Positions 46,432-57,027 of a stretch of 64,000 bases of DNA are shown one piece after another. The stretch lies in contig NZ_JAMBPP010000010.1 in assembly GCF_023369855.1 (NCBI RefSeq), positions 1 to 64,000 on the forward strand, in the 5' to 3' direction. The position numbers and the translations under genes were made by a program. Numbering within the stretch: the stretch's first letter is position 1; every line of letters begins with the position of its first letter. This DNA is from Actinotalea alkalitolerans. Its GTDB lineage: Bacteria; Actinomycetota; Actinomycetes; Actinomycetales; Cellulomonadaceae. The notes under the pieces are model-generated. The model was not told the DNA's origin. It searched no databases and worked only from the letters and a program-made list of their open reading frames with translations.

Positions 46432-47643
46432 ATGAAGACCATCGACGACCTGGGCGACCTGCGCGGCAAGCGCGTGCTCGTCCGCTCCGACTTCAACGTG
46501 CCGCTCGACGGCACGACCATCACCGACGACGGCCGTGTGCGTGCCGCCCTGCCGACGCTCACCAAGCTCGTCGAGGCCGGCGCACGCGTCGTGGTGACCG
46601 CTCACCTCGGGCGCCCCAAGGGAGCCCCCGAGGACAAGTACTCGTTGGCCCCCGTCGCCGCCCGCCTCGGTGAGCTGCTCGGCGTGCCGGTCCACCTCGC
46701 CAAGGACACCGTCGGTGAGTCGGCCAAGGCCACGGTCGCCGCCCTCGCGGACGGTGAGGTGGCGCTCCTGGAGAACATCCGCTTCGACCCGCGCGAGACG
46801 TCCAAGGACGAGGCCGAGCGCGCCTCGCTCGCCCAGGAGCTCGCAGCCCTGGCCGACGCGTACGTCTCCGACGGCTTCGGGGTGGTGCACCGCAAGCAGG
46901 CCTCGGTGTACGACATCGCCCTCGCTCTGCCGTCCGCGGTCGGTGGGCTGGTGCTCAAGGAGGTCGAGGCGCTCCGCAAGGCCACCGACGACCCCGAGCG
47001 CCCCTACGTCGTCGTGCTCGGCGGGTCCAAGGTCTCGGACAAGCTCGGCGTCATCGCCAACCTGATCACCAAGGCCGACCGGTTGCTCATCGGCGGAGGC
47101 ATGGCGTTCACCTTCCTCGCCGCCAAGGGCTACTCGGTGGGATCCTCGCTGCTCGAGCAGGACCAGATCGAGACGGTCAAGGGTTACCTGGCGCAGGCCG
47201 AGCAGGCCGGTGTGGAGATCGTCCTGCCGACCGACGTCGTCGTGGCCGACTCCTTCGCGGCCGACTCGCCGCACGAGGTCGTCGCGGCCGACGCGATCCC
47301 CGACGGACGGATGGGCCTGGACATCGGCCCGGACTCCTCGACGCTGTTCCGGGACAAGATCCTGGACGCCAAGACGGTCGTCTGGAACGGACCTGCCGGG
47401 GTCTTCGAGTTCGAGGCGTTCTCGGGTGGCACACGGGCCGTGGCCCAGGCCCTCGTCGACGCAGGTGCCGCAGGTGCCTTCACGATCGTGGGCGGTGGCG
47501 ACTCCGCCGCCGCCGTCCGGGTGCTCGGGTTCGACGAGGCGGGCTTCGGCCACATCTCCACCGGGGGTGGCGCGAGCCTGGAGTTCCTCGAGGGCAAGTC
47601 GCTCCCCGGTATCGCTGTGCTGGACCAAGAGAACGGGAGCTGA
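46432..47643 (+). CDS. pgk: Phosphoglycerate kinase
   Basis: A 403-residue monomeric kinase making ATP from 1,3-bisphosphoglycerate. [17 protein letters not shown] (about 11-27) is the signature N-terminal strand; HLGRPKG binds substrate; [16 protein letters not shown] and the GGGDSAAAV loop near the C-terminus bind nucleotide. ATG 46432 has GAGG 9 nt upstream; ATG 46423 would add three residues. It lies between gap and tpiA, with 2 bp to tpiA. Confidence 0.97.
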   Translation: MKTIDDLGDLRGKRVLVRSDFNVPLDGTTITDDGRVRAALPTLTKLVEAGARVVVTAHLGRPKGAPEDKYSLAPVAARLGELLGVPVHLAKDTVGESAKATVAALADGEVALLENIRFDPRETSKDEAERASLAQELAALADAYVSDGFGVVHRKQASVYDIALALPSAVGGLVLKEVEALRKATDDPERPYVVVLGGSKVSDKLGVIANLITKADRLLIGGGMAFTFLAAKGYSVGSSLLEQDQIETVKGYLAQAEQAGVEIVLPTDVVVADSFAADSPHEVVAADAIPDGRMGLDIGPDSSTLFRDKILDAKTVVWNGPAGVFEFEAFSGGTRAVAQALVDAGAAGAFTIVGGGDSAAAVRVLGFDEAGFGHISTGGGASLEFLEGKSLPGIAVLDQENGS

Positions 47644-47645
47644 TC

Positions 47646-48443
47646 ATGGCAGACGCACGTACCCCGCTGATGGCGGGCAACTGGAAGATGAACCTCGACC
47701 ACCACCAGGCCACCCACCTGGTGCAGAAGCTGGCGTGGACCCTCAAGGACGCCAAGCACGACTACTCGGCGGTCGAGGTCAGCGTGCTGGTCCCGTTCAC
47801 CGACCTGCGCTCGGTCCAGACCCTGGTCGACGCCGACAAGCTCGAGCTGTCCTACGGTGCGCAGGACGTGTCCGCGCACACCGAGGGCGCCTACACCGGG
47901 GAGATCTCGCCGGTGATGCTCGCCAAGCTCGGGGTCACCTACGTGGCGGTCGGGCACTCCGAGCGTCGCCAGTACCACGCCGAGGACGACGCGCTGGTCG
48001 GTGCCAAGGTGAAGTCCGCCTTCAGCCAGGGCATCGTGCCGATCCTGTGCGTCGGGGAGGGGCTGGACATCCGCAAGGCGGGCGACCAGGTCGCCTACAC
48101 CCTCGACCAGGTCAAGGGCGCCCTCGCAGGGCTCTCGGCCGAGCACGCCGCCCAGATCGTCATCGCCTACGAGCCCGTCTGGGCCATCGGTACGGGTGAG
48201 GTCGCCACCCCGGAGGACGCCCAGGAGGTCTGCGGAGCAATCCGTGAGTGCCTGGCCGACCTGTACGACGCCGAGCTCGCGGCAGGCGTGCGTGTCCTGT
48301 ACGGCGGCTCGGTGAAGTCGGGCAACGTGGCCTCGATCATGGCCAAGCCCGACGTCGACGGTGCCCTGGTCGGTGGCGCGAGCCTGGACGCCGAGGAGTT
48401 CGCCAAGATCGCGCGCTTCCAGTCGCACCAGGTCGGTCTCTGA
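47646..48443 (+). CDS. tpiA: Triose-phosphate isomerase
   Basis: A 265-residue TIM barrel. Catalytic residues are Lys14 (AGNWKMN), His104 (AVGHSERR) and Glu176 ([12 protein letters not shown]); the phosphate loop is [10 protein letters not shown]. It interconverts dihydroxyacetone phosphate and glyceraldehyde-3-phosphate. It starts 2 bp after pgk and is followed by a strong hairpin terminator, closing the glycolytic operon. Confidence 0.97.
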   Translation: MADARTPLMAGNWKMNLDHHQATHLVQKLAWTLKDAKHDYSAVEVSVLVPFTDLRSVQTLVDADKLELSYGAQDVSAHTEGAYTGEISPVMLAKLGVTYVAVGHSERRQYHAEDDALVGAKVKSAFSQGIVPILCVGEGLDIRKAGDQVAYTLDQVKGALAGLSAEHAAQIVIAYEPVWAIGTGEVATPEDAQEVCGAIRECLADLYDAELAAGVRVLYGGSVKSGNVASIMAKPDVDGALVGGASLDAEEFAKIARFQSHQVGL

Positions 48444-48499
48444 CCCTCGACCGGTCCTGATCGCACGCCCGCGGGTTGTCATCTGCGTTCGTGCCGGGT

Positions 48500-48534
48500 C
48501 CCCAGGTCCCGCCCGAGACGGGCGGGACCTGGGG
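48500..48534 (+). terminator. Hairpin terminator after tpiA
   Basis: A perfect 16-bp stem (CCCCAGGTCCCGCCCG and its complement) with loop AGA lies 57 bp after the tpiA stop. No T-run. Confidence 0.8.
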
Positions 48535-48618
48535 GGCCGGGCTGGTTGCCCAGCGGTTCGACGGGGTGGGACGAGGTATTCCACCCGGACGTGTTCGTCG
48601 GATCGCACCCGCGTCACC

Positions 48619-48624
48619 TATCCT
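48619..48624 (+). promoter_or_regulatory. -10 hexamer TATCCT (secG)
   Basis: A good -10 between the tpiA terminator and secG; a weak TTCGTC -35 lies at 48594. It gives a leader of about 47 nt. Confidence 0.5.
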
Positions 48625-48677
48625 TGTCCGGGCGCCCCTCGGCGCCGGACGCGAGCTGAGTGAGGACGTACGAGTAC

Positions 48678-48923
48678 GTGGACGCACTGCGCATCACCCT
48701 GCAGGTTCTGCTGGTCCTGACCAGCTTCCTCGTCATCGCGCTCGTGCTGCTGCACAAGGGCAAGGGCGGCGGCCTCTCCGACATGTTCGGCGGAGGCATC
48801 TCGAGCGGTGCCGGGAGCTCCGGCGTGGCCGAGCGCAACCTCAACCGCATCACCATCGGGTTGGCACTGTTCTGGGCGACCATCATCGTCCTGCTCGGCC
48901 TGATCCAGCGCGTCAGCGCCTGA
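48678..48923 (+). CDS. secG: Preprotein translocase subunit SecG
   Basis: An 81-residue two-helix membrane protein of the SecYEG channel. Helix 1 (LRITLQVLLVLTSFLVIALVLL) and helix 2 (ITIGLALFWATIIVLLGLI) flank the conserved cytoplasmic loop HKGKGGGLSDMFGGGISS. GTG 48678 matches the usual start of actinobacterial SecG; GTG 48660 would add six residues. Location after tpiA is the common arrangement in Gram-positive bacteria. Confidence 0.93.
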   Translation: MDALRITLQVLLVLTSFLVIALVLLHKGKGGGLSDMFGGGISSGAGSSGVAERNLNRITIGLALFWATIIVLLGLIQRVSA

Positions 48924-48938
48924 GACCGGAGGTTCACC

Positions 48939-49289
48939 GTGGCGAGCGGTAGTGCAATTCGTGGTTCCCGTGTCGGAGCCGGCCCCATGGGCGAAGCAGA
49001 GCGTGGCGAGTCGGCCCCGCGGTTCTGGGTGTCCTACTGGTGTGCCAACGGGCACGAGACCAAGCCCAGCTTCTCGATCGAGGCAGGCGCCGAGGCGCCC
49101 GAGACCTGGGACTGCCCGCGCTGCGGGTACCCGGCCGGGCAGGACCAGGCCAACCCGCCGTCGCCCTCACGCAACGAGCCCTACAAGACGCACCTGGCGT
49201 ACGTGAAGGAGCGGCGCAGCGACGAGGACGGCGCGGCCATCCTCGACGAGGCCCTCGCGGCCCTGCGAGCCCGTCGCGGTACCGCCTGA
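48939..49289 (+). CDS. rbpA: RNA polymerase-binding protein RbpA
   Basis: A 116-residue actinobacteria-specific activator that binds RNA polymerase and group I sigma factors and stabilises open complexes. The zinc-binding core is VSYWCANGHETKP..WDCPRCGYPAG, and the C-terminal sigma-interaction domain is KTHLAYVKERRSDEDGAAIL. The N-terminal tail (MASGSAIRGSRVGAGPMGEAERG) matches the basic-linker type. GTG 48939 lies 15 bp after secG with GGAGG before it. Confidence 0.96.
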   Translation: MASGSAIRGSRVGAGPMGEAERGESAPRFWVSYWCANGHETKPSFSIEAGAEAPETWDCPRCGYPAGQDQANPPSPSRNEPYKTHLAYVKERRSDEDGAAILDEALAALRARRGTA

Positions 49290-49307
49290 GGGTAGTGCTC
49301 CTGAGGC

Positions 49308-49976
49308 TCAGGCCGCGACACGGATCAGCATGAAGCCGTCGTAGCCCTTCGAGCCGACGGTCTGCACGACGGTCGCCGCGAGACGGTCGTCGCCCGCGAC
49401 CCTCGCGTACAGCGCGCGGGTGCCTGTGACGGCTGGATCGGTGCTTCCCGGGTCCACGACCAGGCCTGCTCGCACGACGTTGTCGACGACGATCACGGAG
49501 CCACGACGGGTCAGCTGGAGCGCCGCCTCGAGGTAGGCCACGTTGGACGGCTTGTCGGCGTCCACGAAGACCATGTCGTACGGTTCGACGCCGTCTTGGA
49601 TGAGCCTGCCGAGGGTGTCGACGGCCCGTCCCACCAGGATGTCGACCACGCCCGCGAGCCCTGCCCGGGTGATGTTCTCCTCGGCGACGGCCGCGTGCAC
49701 CGGGTCGATCTCCAGGGTGGTCAGTCGTGGCTCGTCGCCGACCAGTCCACGCGCCATCCAGATCGTGCTGTAGCCGCCGAGGGTGCCGATCTCGAGGATC
49801 CGACGTGCCCCGTGCACCTGGGCGAGGATCTGCAGCATCCGGCCCTGGGCGGCCGAGACCTGGATGGCCGGCAGGCCCGCGGCCTCGGCACGGGCCAGGG
49901 CCTGGTCGAGCACGGTGTCAGGACGGACGACGGTCTGGATGAGCTCGTCGACCGCGGACCAGGTGCTCTGCGTCAC
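49308..49976 (-). CDS. O-methyltransferase family 3 (catechol-OMT-like)
   Basis: A 222-residue SAM-dependent O-methyltransferase. The SAM motif RRILEIGTLGGYSTIWMARG (about 59-78), LTTLEIDPVHAAVAEENI and the metal-binding YDMVFVDADKPSN..VIVVDNVVRAG are signatures of the divalent-metal-dependent Methyltransf_3 family. Substrate unknown. GTG 49976 has GGAGG 5 nt upstream, better than longer alternatives. It lies downstream of the pentose-phosphate operon on the same strand and may be its last, loosely linked gene. Confidence 0.9.
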   Translation of the reverse strand: MTQSTWSAVDELIQTVVRPDTVLDQALARAEAAGLPAIQVSAAQGRMLQILAQVHGARRILEIGTLGGYSTIWMARGLVGDEPRLTTLEIDPVHAAVAEENITRAGLAGVVDILVGRAVDTLGRLIQDGVEPYDMVFVDADKPSNVAYLEAALQLTRRGSVIVVDNVVRAGLVVDPGSTDPAVTGTRALYARVAGDDRLAATVVQTVGSKGYDGFMLIRVAA

Positions 49977-50017
49977 GGTGTCCTCCAGGTGAGGCGGCGT
50001 GCCGGTGGGTCGGTGCG

Positions 50018-50761
50018 TCAGCCGGCAGCGTCGGCGTCGAGCAGCCACAGGGTGCGTTCGACACCCACCGCACCAGCCGCGGGTGTCGTGGTGACCGCGT
50101 CCCCGGCCAGGCCGCGGGCTGCTGGTGCGGCCTTGTCGGCCCCACCGACGACCAGCCAGATCTCGCGGGCGGCGGTCAGCGTCGGGAGGGTGAGGGTCAC
50201 CCGCTCGGACGGCGGCTTGGGCGAGCCGTGCACCCCCGCCACCGCACGGTCGGTGACCTGGAGCCCGGCGTGCCCGGGGAAGAGCGAGGCCACGTGGCCG
50301 TCGGGGCCCATTCCCAGCAGCACGACGTCCAGCGCCGGGACTGCCGCCCCCTCGGGAGCGTGCTGCGCGAGCTCGGACGCGTAGGCGGCCGCCGACTCCT
50401 CGGGGGTGGAGACACCAGGACCCGGGCCGACCATGGGGTGCACGTTGGCGGCGGGGATCTCGAGCTCGTCGAGGAGCGCCTCGCGGGCCTGGGTCTCGTT
50501 GCGGTCGGGGTGACCGTCGGGCAGGAAGCGCTCATCACCCCACCACAGGTGGACGCCGGTCCAGTCGACCGCAGGGCGCAACGGTGAACCGGCGATCTCG
50601 GCCAGGACGGCGATGCCGACCGACCCACCGGTCAGCGCCACGTGCACCGGGCGGTGCAACGACTGCCGGTCCACCAGGTGCACCAGGAGGCGGGCAGCCG
50701 TCACCCGTGCCAACGTCTCGCGGTCGGGATGCACGACCGCGACCCGTGCGCCGGCACTCAT
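50018..50761 (-). CDS. pgl: 6-phosphogluconolactonase
   Basis: A 247-residue DevB-type lactonase hydrolysing 6-phosphogluconolactone to 6-phosphogluconate. HVALTGGSVGIAVL and HLWWGDERFLPDGHPDRNET, then LLGMGPDGHVASLFPGH, are the conserved active-site segments. ATG 50761 overlaps the opcA stop by 4 bp (ATGA). It completes the oxidative branch with zwf and opcA in the same operon. Confidence 0.95.
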   Translation of the reverse strand: MSAGARVAVVHPDRETLARVTAARLLVHLVDRQSLHRPVHVALTGGSVGIAVLAEIAGSPLRPAVDWTGVHLWWGDERFLPDGHPDRNETQAREALLDELEIPAANVHPMVGPGPGVSTPEESAAAYASELAQHAPEGAAVPALDVVLLGMGPDGHVASLFPGHAGLQVTDRAVAGVHGSPKPPSERVTLTLPTLTAAREIWLVVGGADKAAPAARGLAGDAVTTTPAAGAVGVERTLWLLDADAAG

Positions 50762-51678
50762 GCCGCACCGATCCGGTCGAGACCGCTGTCGAGAACCTCG
50801 CTGTAGACCTCGTCGGGGTCCAGACGGCGGAGCTCCTCGGCGAGGCACTCGCGCAACCCGCGGATGGGCATCGACGTGTGGCGTTCGGGTTGGCCCGGCT
50901 GGCTCAGCGTCGCCGTCCGGCCGTCGGGTCGGTCGATGATGATCGGGCCCGACGGGCGGTGGAGCTCGACCCGGGTGATCGCCTGGACATCCTTGAGCCG
51001 GACGAGGTCCACCGGGCAGTCCAGCGCGTAGGCGAGCCACGCAGCGAGCAGCACCACCGAGGGGTGGGACTCGTGGCCGCGCACCTCGACCCTGGTCACC
51101 GGCTCGTGGGGAGGGAGGTCGAGGGCAGCGGCGAGCAGACCACGCCACACCGTGAGCCGGGTCCAGGCGAGGTCGGTGTCCCCGCCCTTGTGCCCGTCGC
51201 GCAGCCGGCGCAGTGTCCGCATCGGGTCCGAGCAGGCGGTCGAGTCGGTGATCCGGCGCTGGGCCATCCGTCCGATGGGATGACTCGCGGGTGTCTGCGG
51301 GACCTCCTGGGGCCACCACGCGACGATCGGCGCGTCGGGCAGCAGCAGAGGGATCACCAGGGTGTCGCTGTGCTCGAGCATCTCGCCCGAGACTCGCAGC
51401 ACGATGACCTCGCTGGCACCCGCGTCGCCACCCACCCGGATCTCGGCGTCGAGACGGGCCGTGGTGCGCGTCTCGTCCCGGGCCAGCACGATGACCCGGC
51501 ACGGGTGCTCGCGGCTGGCCTCGTTGGCGGCCTTGACGGCGTCCTCGACGTCGCCGTCCTGCGCGTCGATGACCAGGGTCAGCACCCGTCCCAGGGCGAC
51601 GGCGCCGCCCTCCTCTCGGACCCGGACCAGGGCCCTGTTGACCGCCGTGGTGGTCGTGTCGGGAAGGTCGATGATCAT
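50758..51678 (-). CDS. opcA: OpcA, glucose-6-phosphate dehydrogenase assembly protein
   Basis: A 306-residue protein of the OpcA family, found in actinobacteria and cyanobacteria, where it activates or assembles Zwf. MIIDLPDTTTTAVNRALVRV is the typical start; LLLPDAPIVAWWPQEVPQTP and RMAQRRITDSTAC are conserved. No catalytic motif is known. It lies between zwf and pgl, 40 bp from the former and overlapping the latter. Confidence 0.93.
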   Translation of the reverse strand: MIIDLPDTTTTAVNRALVRVREEGGAVALGRVLTLVIDAQDGDVEDAVKAANEASREHPCRVIVLARDETRTTARLDAEIRVGGDAGASEVIVLRVSGEMLEHSDTLVIPLLLPDAPIVAWWPQEVPQTPASHPIGRMAQRRITDSTACSDPMRTLRRLRDGHKGGDTDLAWTRLTVWRGLLAAALDLPPHEPVTRVEVRGHESHPSVVLLAAWLAYALDCPVDLVRLKDVQAITRVELHRPSGPIIIDRPDGRTATLSQPGQPERHTSMPIRGLRECLAEELRRLDPDEVYSEVLDSGLDRIGAA

Positions 51679-51718
51679 CGTTCACCTCGTGTCACGGGAG
51701 GGTTCGGGCAGGTCGGGG

Positions 51719-53260
51719 TCACGGTCGTCTCCAGGAGCGGCCGTCACGGGCCATCATCGCGTCGGCGGAGTCCGGGCCCCAGGTGCCCGACCGGTAGGGC
51801 TCGGGTGCACCGTTGCTCTCCCAGTAGGCCGTGATCGGGTCGAGGATCTTCCAGGAGAGCTCGACCTCCTCGTGCCGGGGGAAGAGCGGGGGGTCGCCGA
51901 GGAGGACGTCCAGGATGAGGCGTTCGTAGGCCTCGGGCGAGGACTCGGTGAACGCGTGGCCGTAGCCGAAGTCCATCGTGACGTCGCGGACCTCCATCGC
52001 GGTGCCGGGCACCTTGGAGCCGAAGCGGATCGTGATGCCCTCGTCGGGCTGCACCCTGATGACCAGGGCGTTCTTGCCGAGCTCCTCGGTCGCGGTCGAC
52101 TCGAACGGCAGGTGGGGTGCCCGCTTGAAGACCACGGCGATCTCGGTGACCCGTCGACCGAGCCGCTTGCCGGCACGCAGGTAGAACGGCACCCCGGCCC
52201 AGCGTCGGGTGTCGATGTCGAGACGGATCGCCGCGTAGGTCTCGGTGCGAGAGTCCGACGCGGTCCCGTTCTCGTCGAGGTATCCCACGACCTCCTCGCC
52301 GCCCTGCCAGCCCGCGCTGTACTGCCCTCGGGCGGTGTGGGCGCCGAGGTCCTTGGGCAGGCGCACCGCGGAGAGCACCTTCTCCTTCTCGGCGCGCAGG
52401 TCGTCGGCGTCGAACGAGACGGGCTCCTCCATGGCCGTCAGTGCGAGGAGCTGCAGCAGGTGGTTCTGGATCACGTCCCGGGCCGCACCGATGCCGTCGT
52501 AGTACCCGGCCCGGCCGCCGATCCCGATGTCCTCGGCCATCGTGATCTGCACGTGGTCCACGTAGTGGGCGTTCCAGATGGGCTCGAACAGCTGGTTGGC
52601 GAACCGCAGCGCGAGCAGGTTCTGGACCGTCTCCTTGCCCAGGTAGTGATCGATCCGGAAGACCGACTCCGGGGTGAACACCTCCGAGACGACGTCGTTG
52701 AGCTCCTGCGCACTGGCCAGGTCGTGACCGAACGGCTTCTCGATGACCACGCGGCGCCATGCGTCCTTGCCCTGCTCGGACAGCCCGGAGCGCGCGAGCT
52801 GGCGGCAGACCAGGGGGAACGAGCCGGGTGGTACCGACAGGTAGAACGCGTGGTTGCCCCCGGTGCCCCGCTCGGCGTCGAGCTCGGCGACGGTCCTGCT
52901 CAGCCGGTCGAAGGCGTCGTCGTCGTCGAACTCGCCCTGGACGAAGCGGATGCCCTCGGCGAGCTGACGCCAGGTGCTCTCGCGGAACGGGGTCCGGGCG
53001 TTGGCCTTGACGGCGTCGTGCACCACCTGGGCGAAGTCCTGGTTCTCCCAGTCTCGTCGCGCGAACCCGGTGAGCGCGAACCCGGGGGGCAGCAGGCCGC
53101 GGTTCGCCAGGTCGTACACGGCCGGCATGAGCTTGCGCCGGGCGAGGTCCCCGGTCACACCGAAGATCACCAGACCGCACGGGCCGGCGATGCGCGGCAG
53201 CCGGCGGTCGCGGGGGTCCCGCAGCGGGTTCCGGGGGGCGTCGGTGGTGCCTGGACTCAT
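51719..53260 (-). CDS. zwf: Glucose-6-phosphate dehydrogenase
   Basis: A 513-residue enzyme oxidising glucose-6-phosphate with NADP+. The coenzyme loop is LVIFGVTGDLARRKLMPAVY (about 30-49), and the substrate motif RIDHYLGKETVQNLL contains the catalytic His-Asp pair. ATG 53260 has GGAGAGG upstream. The operon order tkt-tal-zwf-opcA-pgl is the standard actinobacterial pentose-phosphate cluster. Confidence 0.96.
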   Translation of the reverse strand: MSPGTTDAPRNPLRDPRDRRLPRIAGPCGLVIFGVTGDLARRKLMPAVYDLANRGLLPPGFALTGFARRDWENQDFAQVVHDAVKANARTPFRESTWRQLAEGIRFVQGEFDDDDAFDRLSRTVAELDAERGTGGNHAFYLSVPPGSFPLVCRQLARSGLSEQGKDAWRRVVIEKPFGHDLASAQELNDVVSEVFTPESVFRIDHYLGKETVQNLLALRFANQLFEPIWNAHYVDHVQITMAEDIGIGGRAGYYDGIGAARDVIQNHLLQLLALTAMEEPVSFDADDLRAEKEKVLSAVRLPKDLGAHTARGQYSAGWQGGEEVVGYLDENGTASDSRTETYAAIRLDIDTRRWAGVPFYLRAGKRLGRRVTEIAVVFKRAPHLPFESTATEELGKNALVIRVQPDEGITIRFGSKVPGTAMEVRDVTMDFGYGHAFTESSPEAYERLILDVLLGDPPLFPRHEEVELSWKILDPITAYWESNGAPEPYRSGTWGPDSADAMMARDGRSWRRP

Positions 53261-53306
53261 GTGACCTCTCCGTGGGCGAACAGCTGGCCGATCCGGTGGT
53301 GCGTCC

Positions 53307-54467
53307 TCATCCGGCGGATCCGGGGGCGTTGCGCTCCAGACCCGCGGTGACCGTGTCCAGCAGCTCCTGCCAGCTCGCCTCGAACTTGCTGACGCCCTCG
53401 CGCTCGAGCAGGTCGGTCACCTCGTCGAGCGAGATGCCCACCGTGGACAGCTGCTCGACGACGTCCTGGGCGTCGTCGTAGGCGGTGGTGACGGTGTCCC
53501 CGGTGATGTCGCCGTGATCGGCGACCGCCTCGAGGGTCTTGCCGGGCATGGTGTTGACCACACCCGGTGCCACGAGCTCGTCGACGTAGCGGGTGTCGGC
53601 GTAGGCGGGGTCCTTGACGCCGGTCGAGGCCCACAGCGGGCGCTGCACCGCGGCGCCGTCCCGCGCCAGGGACTGCCAGCGCTCGGTGGCGACCGTCTGC
53701 TCGTAGAGCCGGTAGGCCAGCCGGGCGTTGGCGATCGCGGTGCGACCGCGGAGCCGTGCCGCCGCGGGGGAGTCGATCTCGTCCAGGGCGGCGTCGACCG
53801 CGGCGTCGACCCGGGAGACGAAGAAGGAGGCGACCGAGGCGATGGAGGACAGGTCCAGGCCGGCCGTGCGGGCCTGCTCGAGCCCCGCCTGGTAGGCGTC
53901 CAGGACGTCGCGGTATCGGTCGAGGGAGAAGATCAACGTGACGTTGACGCTGATGCCCGCGCCGACGACCGCGGTGATCGCGGGCAGACCCTCGATCGTG
54001 GCCGGGATCTTGATGTACAGGTTGGGACGGTCGACCGTCGACCACAGCCTGCGAGCCGTCGCGATCGTCGCCTCGGTGTCGCGGGCCAGCCCGGGATCGA
54101 CCTCGATCGAGACCCTTCCGTCCAGGCCGCCCGTGGCGGCGTGCACGTCGGCGAGCGCGTCGCACGCTGCCCGCACGTCGTCGGTGGTGATGCTGAACAC
54201 CGCCTGGTCGACGTCGGCGCCGGCCGCGGCCAGCTCACCGAGCTGCTGCTCGTAGGCGTCCCCGGCGGACAGCGCTGAGGCGAAGATCGTGGGGTTGGTC
54301 GTGACGCCGACCACGCCCCGCTCGGTCACCAGCCGGGCGAGCTCACCGCTGCCGATCAGCTCGCGGGACAGGTCGTCGAGCCAGATGGCGACCCCGGCGT
54401 CACGCAGACGCCTGATCGGCTCGGGGGCGCCGCGGTCGTGGGTGCTCGTGCTGGTGCTCTGGGTCAT
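53307..54467 (-). CDS. tal: Transaldolase
   Basis: A 386-residue class I transaldolase transferring dihydroxyacetone between sugar phosphates. [16 protein letters not shown] and the Schiff-base segment [18 protein letters not shown] (Lys in YIKIPAT), then [15 protein letters not shown] are diagnostic. Length matches the long actinobacterial type (360-390). ATG 54467 has GAAGGAGA 6 nt upstream. A hairpin separates it from tkt. Confidence 0.95.
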   Translation of the reverse strand: MTQSTSTSTHDRGAPEPIRRLRDAGVAIWLDDLSRELIGSGELARLVTERGVVGVTTNPTIFASALSAGDAYEQQLGELAAAGADVDQAVFSITTDDVRAACDALADVHAATGGLDGRVSIEVDPGLARDTEATIATARRLWSTVDRPNLYIKIPATIEGLPAITAVVGAGISVNVTLIFSLDRYRDVLDAYQAGLEQARTAGLDLSSIASVASFFVSRVDAAVDAALDEIDSPAAARLRGRTAIANARLAYRLYEQTVATERWQSLARDGAAVQRPLWASTGVKDPAYADTRYVDELVAPGVVNTMPGKTLEAVADHGDITGDTVTTAYDDAQDVVEQLSTVGISLDEVTDLLEREGVSKFEASWQELLDTVTAGLERNAPGSAG

Positions 54468-54490
54468 GACGGTCTCCTTCGATGACGGGG

Positions 54491-54525
54491 CCGCCCGGGA
54501 CGGCGCGTGGTGCCGTCCCGGGCGG
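54491..54525 (-). terminator. Hairpin between tkt and tal
   Basis: A perfect 14-bp stem (CCGCCCGGGACGGC and its complement) with a 7-nt loop lies 12 bp past the tkt stop and before the tal ribosome-binding site. It may terminate part of the transcription or protect the tkt 3' end. Confidence 0.65.
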
Positions 54526-54537
54526 TCGTTGCGTAGG

Positions 54538-56715
54538 TCAGACGTCGGCCGTGCCCCCGGCGGTGGGCTTGGCGCCCGCGCCGGGCGTCGCGCCGCCCGA
54601 GGCGTCCGCGAGGGACTCGCGGGCGGCAGCGACCACTGCTTCGGTCGTGAGGCCGAACTCGCGGTACAGCGTCTTGTAGTCGGCCGAGGCACCGAAGTGC
54701 TCGATCGAGATGCTGCGTCCGGCGTCCCCGACCAGCTCGCGCCAGCCCAGGGACACGGCCGCCTCGACCGAGACGCGGGCACGGACCCCGGCGGGGAGGA
54801 CCGACTCGCGGTAGTCGGCGTCCTGCTCGTCGAACCACTCGCGGCAGGGCACCGACACCACACGTGCGGCGACGCCCTCGGACTGCAGGGCCGTCCGGGC
54901 CTCCACCGCGAGCTGCACCTCTGAGCCGGTGGCCAGGAGGATCACGTCGGGGCTGCCACCCTCGGCCTCGGCCAGCACGTAGGCGCCCCGAGCGGTGCCC
55001 GAGGCCGCGGCCAGGACGTCGCCGTCGGCGGCGCCCTCCCCGCGCTCGAAGGTCGGGACGTTCTGCCGGGTCAGGACGATGCCTGCCGGGCGGTGGGTGC
55101 GCTCGAGGATCGTGCGCCAGGCCCACGAGACCTCGTTCGCGTCGGCCGGACGCACGACGTCCAGACCCGGGATCGCCCGCAGTGCCGCGAGGTGCTCGAT
55201 CGGCTGGTGCGTGGGTCCGTCCTCGCCCAGACCGATCGAGTCGTGGGTCCACACGAAGGTCACCGGGATCTGCATCAGGGCGGCGAGCCGCACCGCGGGG
55301 CGCATGTAGTCGCTGAACACCAGGAACGTGCCGCCGTAGGCCCGGGTGCCGCCGTGCAGGGTGATCCCGTTGAGGATCGAGCCCATGGCGTGCTCACGGA
55401 TCCCGAAGTGCAGCGTGCGCCCGTACCGGTCGCCCGAGAACGCCTTGGTGCTGCGGTCGGCGGGCACGAACGAGGGCTCGCCGGCCATCGTGGTGTTGTT
55501 GGAGCCCGCGAGGTCGGCCGAACCGCCCCACAGCTCGGGCAGCACCGGCGCGAGAGCACCGAGGACCTTGCCCGACGCGGACCGTGTCGCGACGTCCTTG
55601 CCCGCCGGGAAGACGGGGAGCGCATCGGTCCATCCCTCGGGCAGCGTGCGTGTGGACAGTCGGTCCAGGAGGGCCGACCGCTCGGGGTTGGCCTCGCGCC
55701 ACTGCGTGAGGGCCTCGTCCCACTGCGCGTGCAGCGCCGCGCCACGGGCGCTGACCGCACGGCCGTGCGCGAGCACCTCGTCCTCGACGACGAAGGCCTG
55801 GTCGGCGTCGAAGCCGAGCAGCTCCTTGACGGCTCGCACCTCGTCCCCACCGAGGGCCGAGCCGTGGATCGCGCCGGTGTTCTGCTTGGAGGGCGAGGGC
55901 CAGCCGATGATGGTGCGCAGCGAGATGATCGAGGGCTTGCCGGTCTCGGCACGGGCGGCAGCGAAGGCCTGGGCCAGTGCGTCGACGTCCTCGGTGTAGC
56001 CCTCGCCGCCCTGGGTCCAGTCCACGCGCTGGGTGTGCCAGCCGTAGGCCTCGTACCGGGCGAGCACGTCCTCGCTGAAGGCGATGTCGGTGTCGTCCTC
56101 GATCGAGATGTGGTTGTCGTCGTAGAGGACGACGAGGTTGCCGAGCTCCTGGTGCCCGGCCAGCGAGGAGGCCTCGGACGTCACACCCTCCTGGAGGTCG
56201 CCGTCGCCGGCGATGACCCAGATCGTGTGGTCGAACGGGCTCGTCCCGGGAGCGGCGTCGGGGTCGAGCAGCCCCCGCTCACGACGTGCGGCCATCGCCA
56301 TGCCGACGGCCGAGGCCAGTCCCTGACCGAGCGGTCCGGTGGTGATCTCCACACCGTCGGTGTGCTGGTACTCGGGGTGGCCCGGGGTCTTGGAACCCCA
56401 GGTGCGCAGGCTCGCGATGTCGTCGAGGGTGACCTCGTACCCGGACAGGAAGAGCTGGAGGTAGATCGTCAGCGACGAGTGCCCCGCAGAGAGGACGAAG
56501 CGGTCGCGGCCCGCCCAGTGCGAGTCGGACGGGTCGTGCTTGAGGAACCGCTGGAAGAGCAGGTAGGCCGCCGGGGCCAGGCTCATCGCCGTCCCGGGGT
56601 GGCCGTTGCCGACCTTCTCCACCGCGTCGGCCGCGAGGACCTTGAGGGTGTCGACCGCACGGCGGTCCTGGTCAGTCCACTCGAGCTGGTCGAAGGGGGG
56701 GTCGAACGCGTTCAC
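54538..56715 (-). CDS. tkt: Transketolase
   Basis: A 725-residue thiamine-diphosphate enzyme moving two-carbon units in the pentose-phosphate pathway. [20 protein letters not shown] (about 27-46), the TPP motif [30 protein letters not shown] and the pyrimidine-domain [15 protein letters not shown] with the catalytic Glu are all present. GTG 56715 is preceded by TGAGG. It is the first gene of the operon; the promoter lies in the divergent region shared with ctaB. Confidence 0.96.
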   Translation of the reverse strand: MNAFDPPFDQLEWTDQDRRAVDTLKVLAADAVEKVGNGHPGTAMSLAPAAYLLFQRFLKHDPSDSHWAGRDRFVLSAGHSSLTIYLQLFLSGYEVTLDDIASLRTWGSKTPGHPEYQHTDGVEITTGPLGQGLASAVGMAMAARRERGLLDPDAAPGTSPFDHTIWVIAGDGDLQEGVTSEASSLAGHQELGNLVVLYDDNHISIEDDTDIAFSEDVLARYEAYGWHTQRVDWTQGGEGYTEDVDALAQAFAAARAETGKPSIISLRTIIGWPSPSKQNTGAIHGSALGGDEVRAVKELLGFDADQAFVVEDEVLAHGRAVSARGAALHAQWDEALTQWREANPERSALLDRLSTRTLPEGWTDALPVFPAGKDVATRSASGKVLGALAPVLPELWGGSADLAGSNNTTMAGEPSFVPADRSTKAFSGDRYGRTLHFGIREHAMGSILNGITLHGGTRAYGGTFLVFSDYMRPAVRLAALMQIPVTFVWTHDSIGLGEDGPTHQPIEHLAALRAIPGLDVVRPADANEVSWAWRTILERTHRPAGIVLTRQNVPTFERGEGAADGDVLAAASGTARGAYVLAEAEGGSPDVILLATGSEVQLAVEARTALQSEGVAARVVSVPCREWFDEQDADYRESVLPAGVRARVSVEAAVSLGWRELVGDAGRSISIEHFGASADYKTLYREFGLTTEAVVAAARESLADASGGATPGAGAKPTAGGTADV

Positions 56716-57027
56716 CGAACCTCATTCCTGCCCGGACGGGGCCCGGGACGTCGCTTCTGCGTACTACGGACCGCCGGGGCGCCTGCGCCGGCGGGAGCGT
56801 GTGGTGGGGGCTGCGAGGTGCGCCAGCGCCACACCCGGAGCCTACCTGCGACGTAGCAGCGGCGAGCGGGACGGACACCAGGTGGACTCACGGTGCGAGC
56901 CTCGCGCGTGTGAGGCTCGCAGGTCGGAGCCGCGCGGTCGTGGCTGCGGCGGAGCCTGCGCGGTGCGGTGGCCGTACCATGGTCGCCAGACCGTGTCCGA
57001 CCGTCTGCCTTACGGAGCAACCTCGAC
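56716..57027. other. Divergent promoter region, tkt and ctaB
   Basis: No gene is seen in these 312 bases. TACCAT at 56975-56980 is a good -10 for ctaB, giving a leader of about 40 nt with CGGAGC before GTG 57028. A tkt promoter should lie on the other strand but none is clear. Confidence 0.45.
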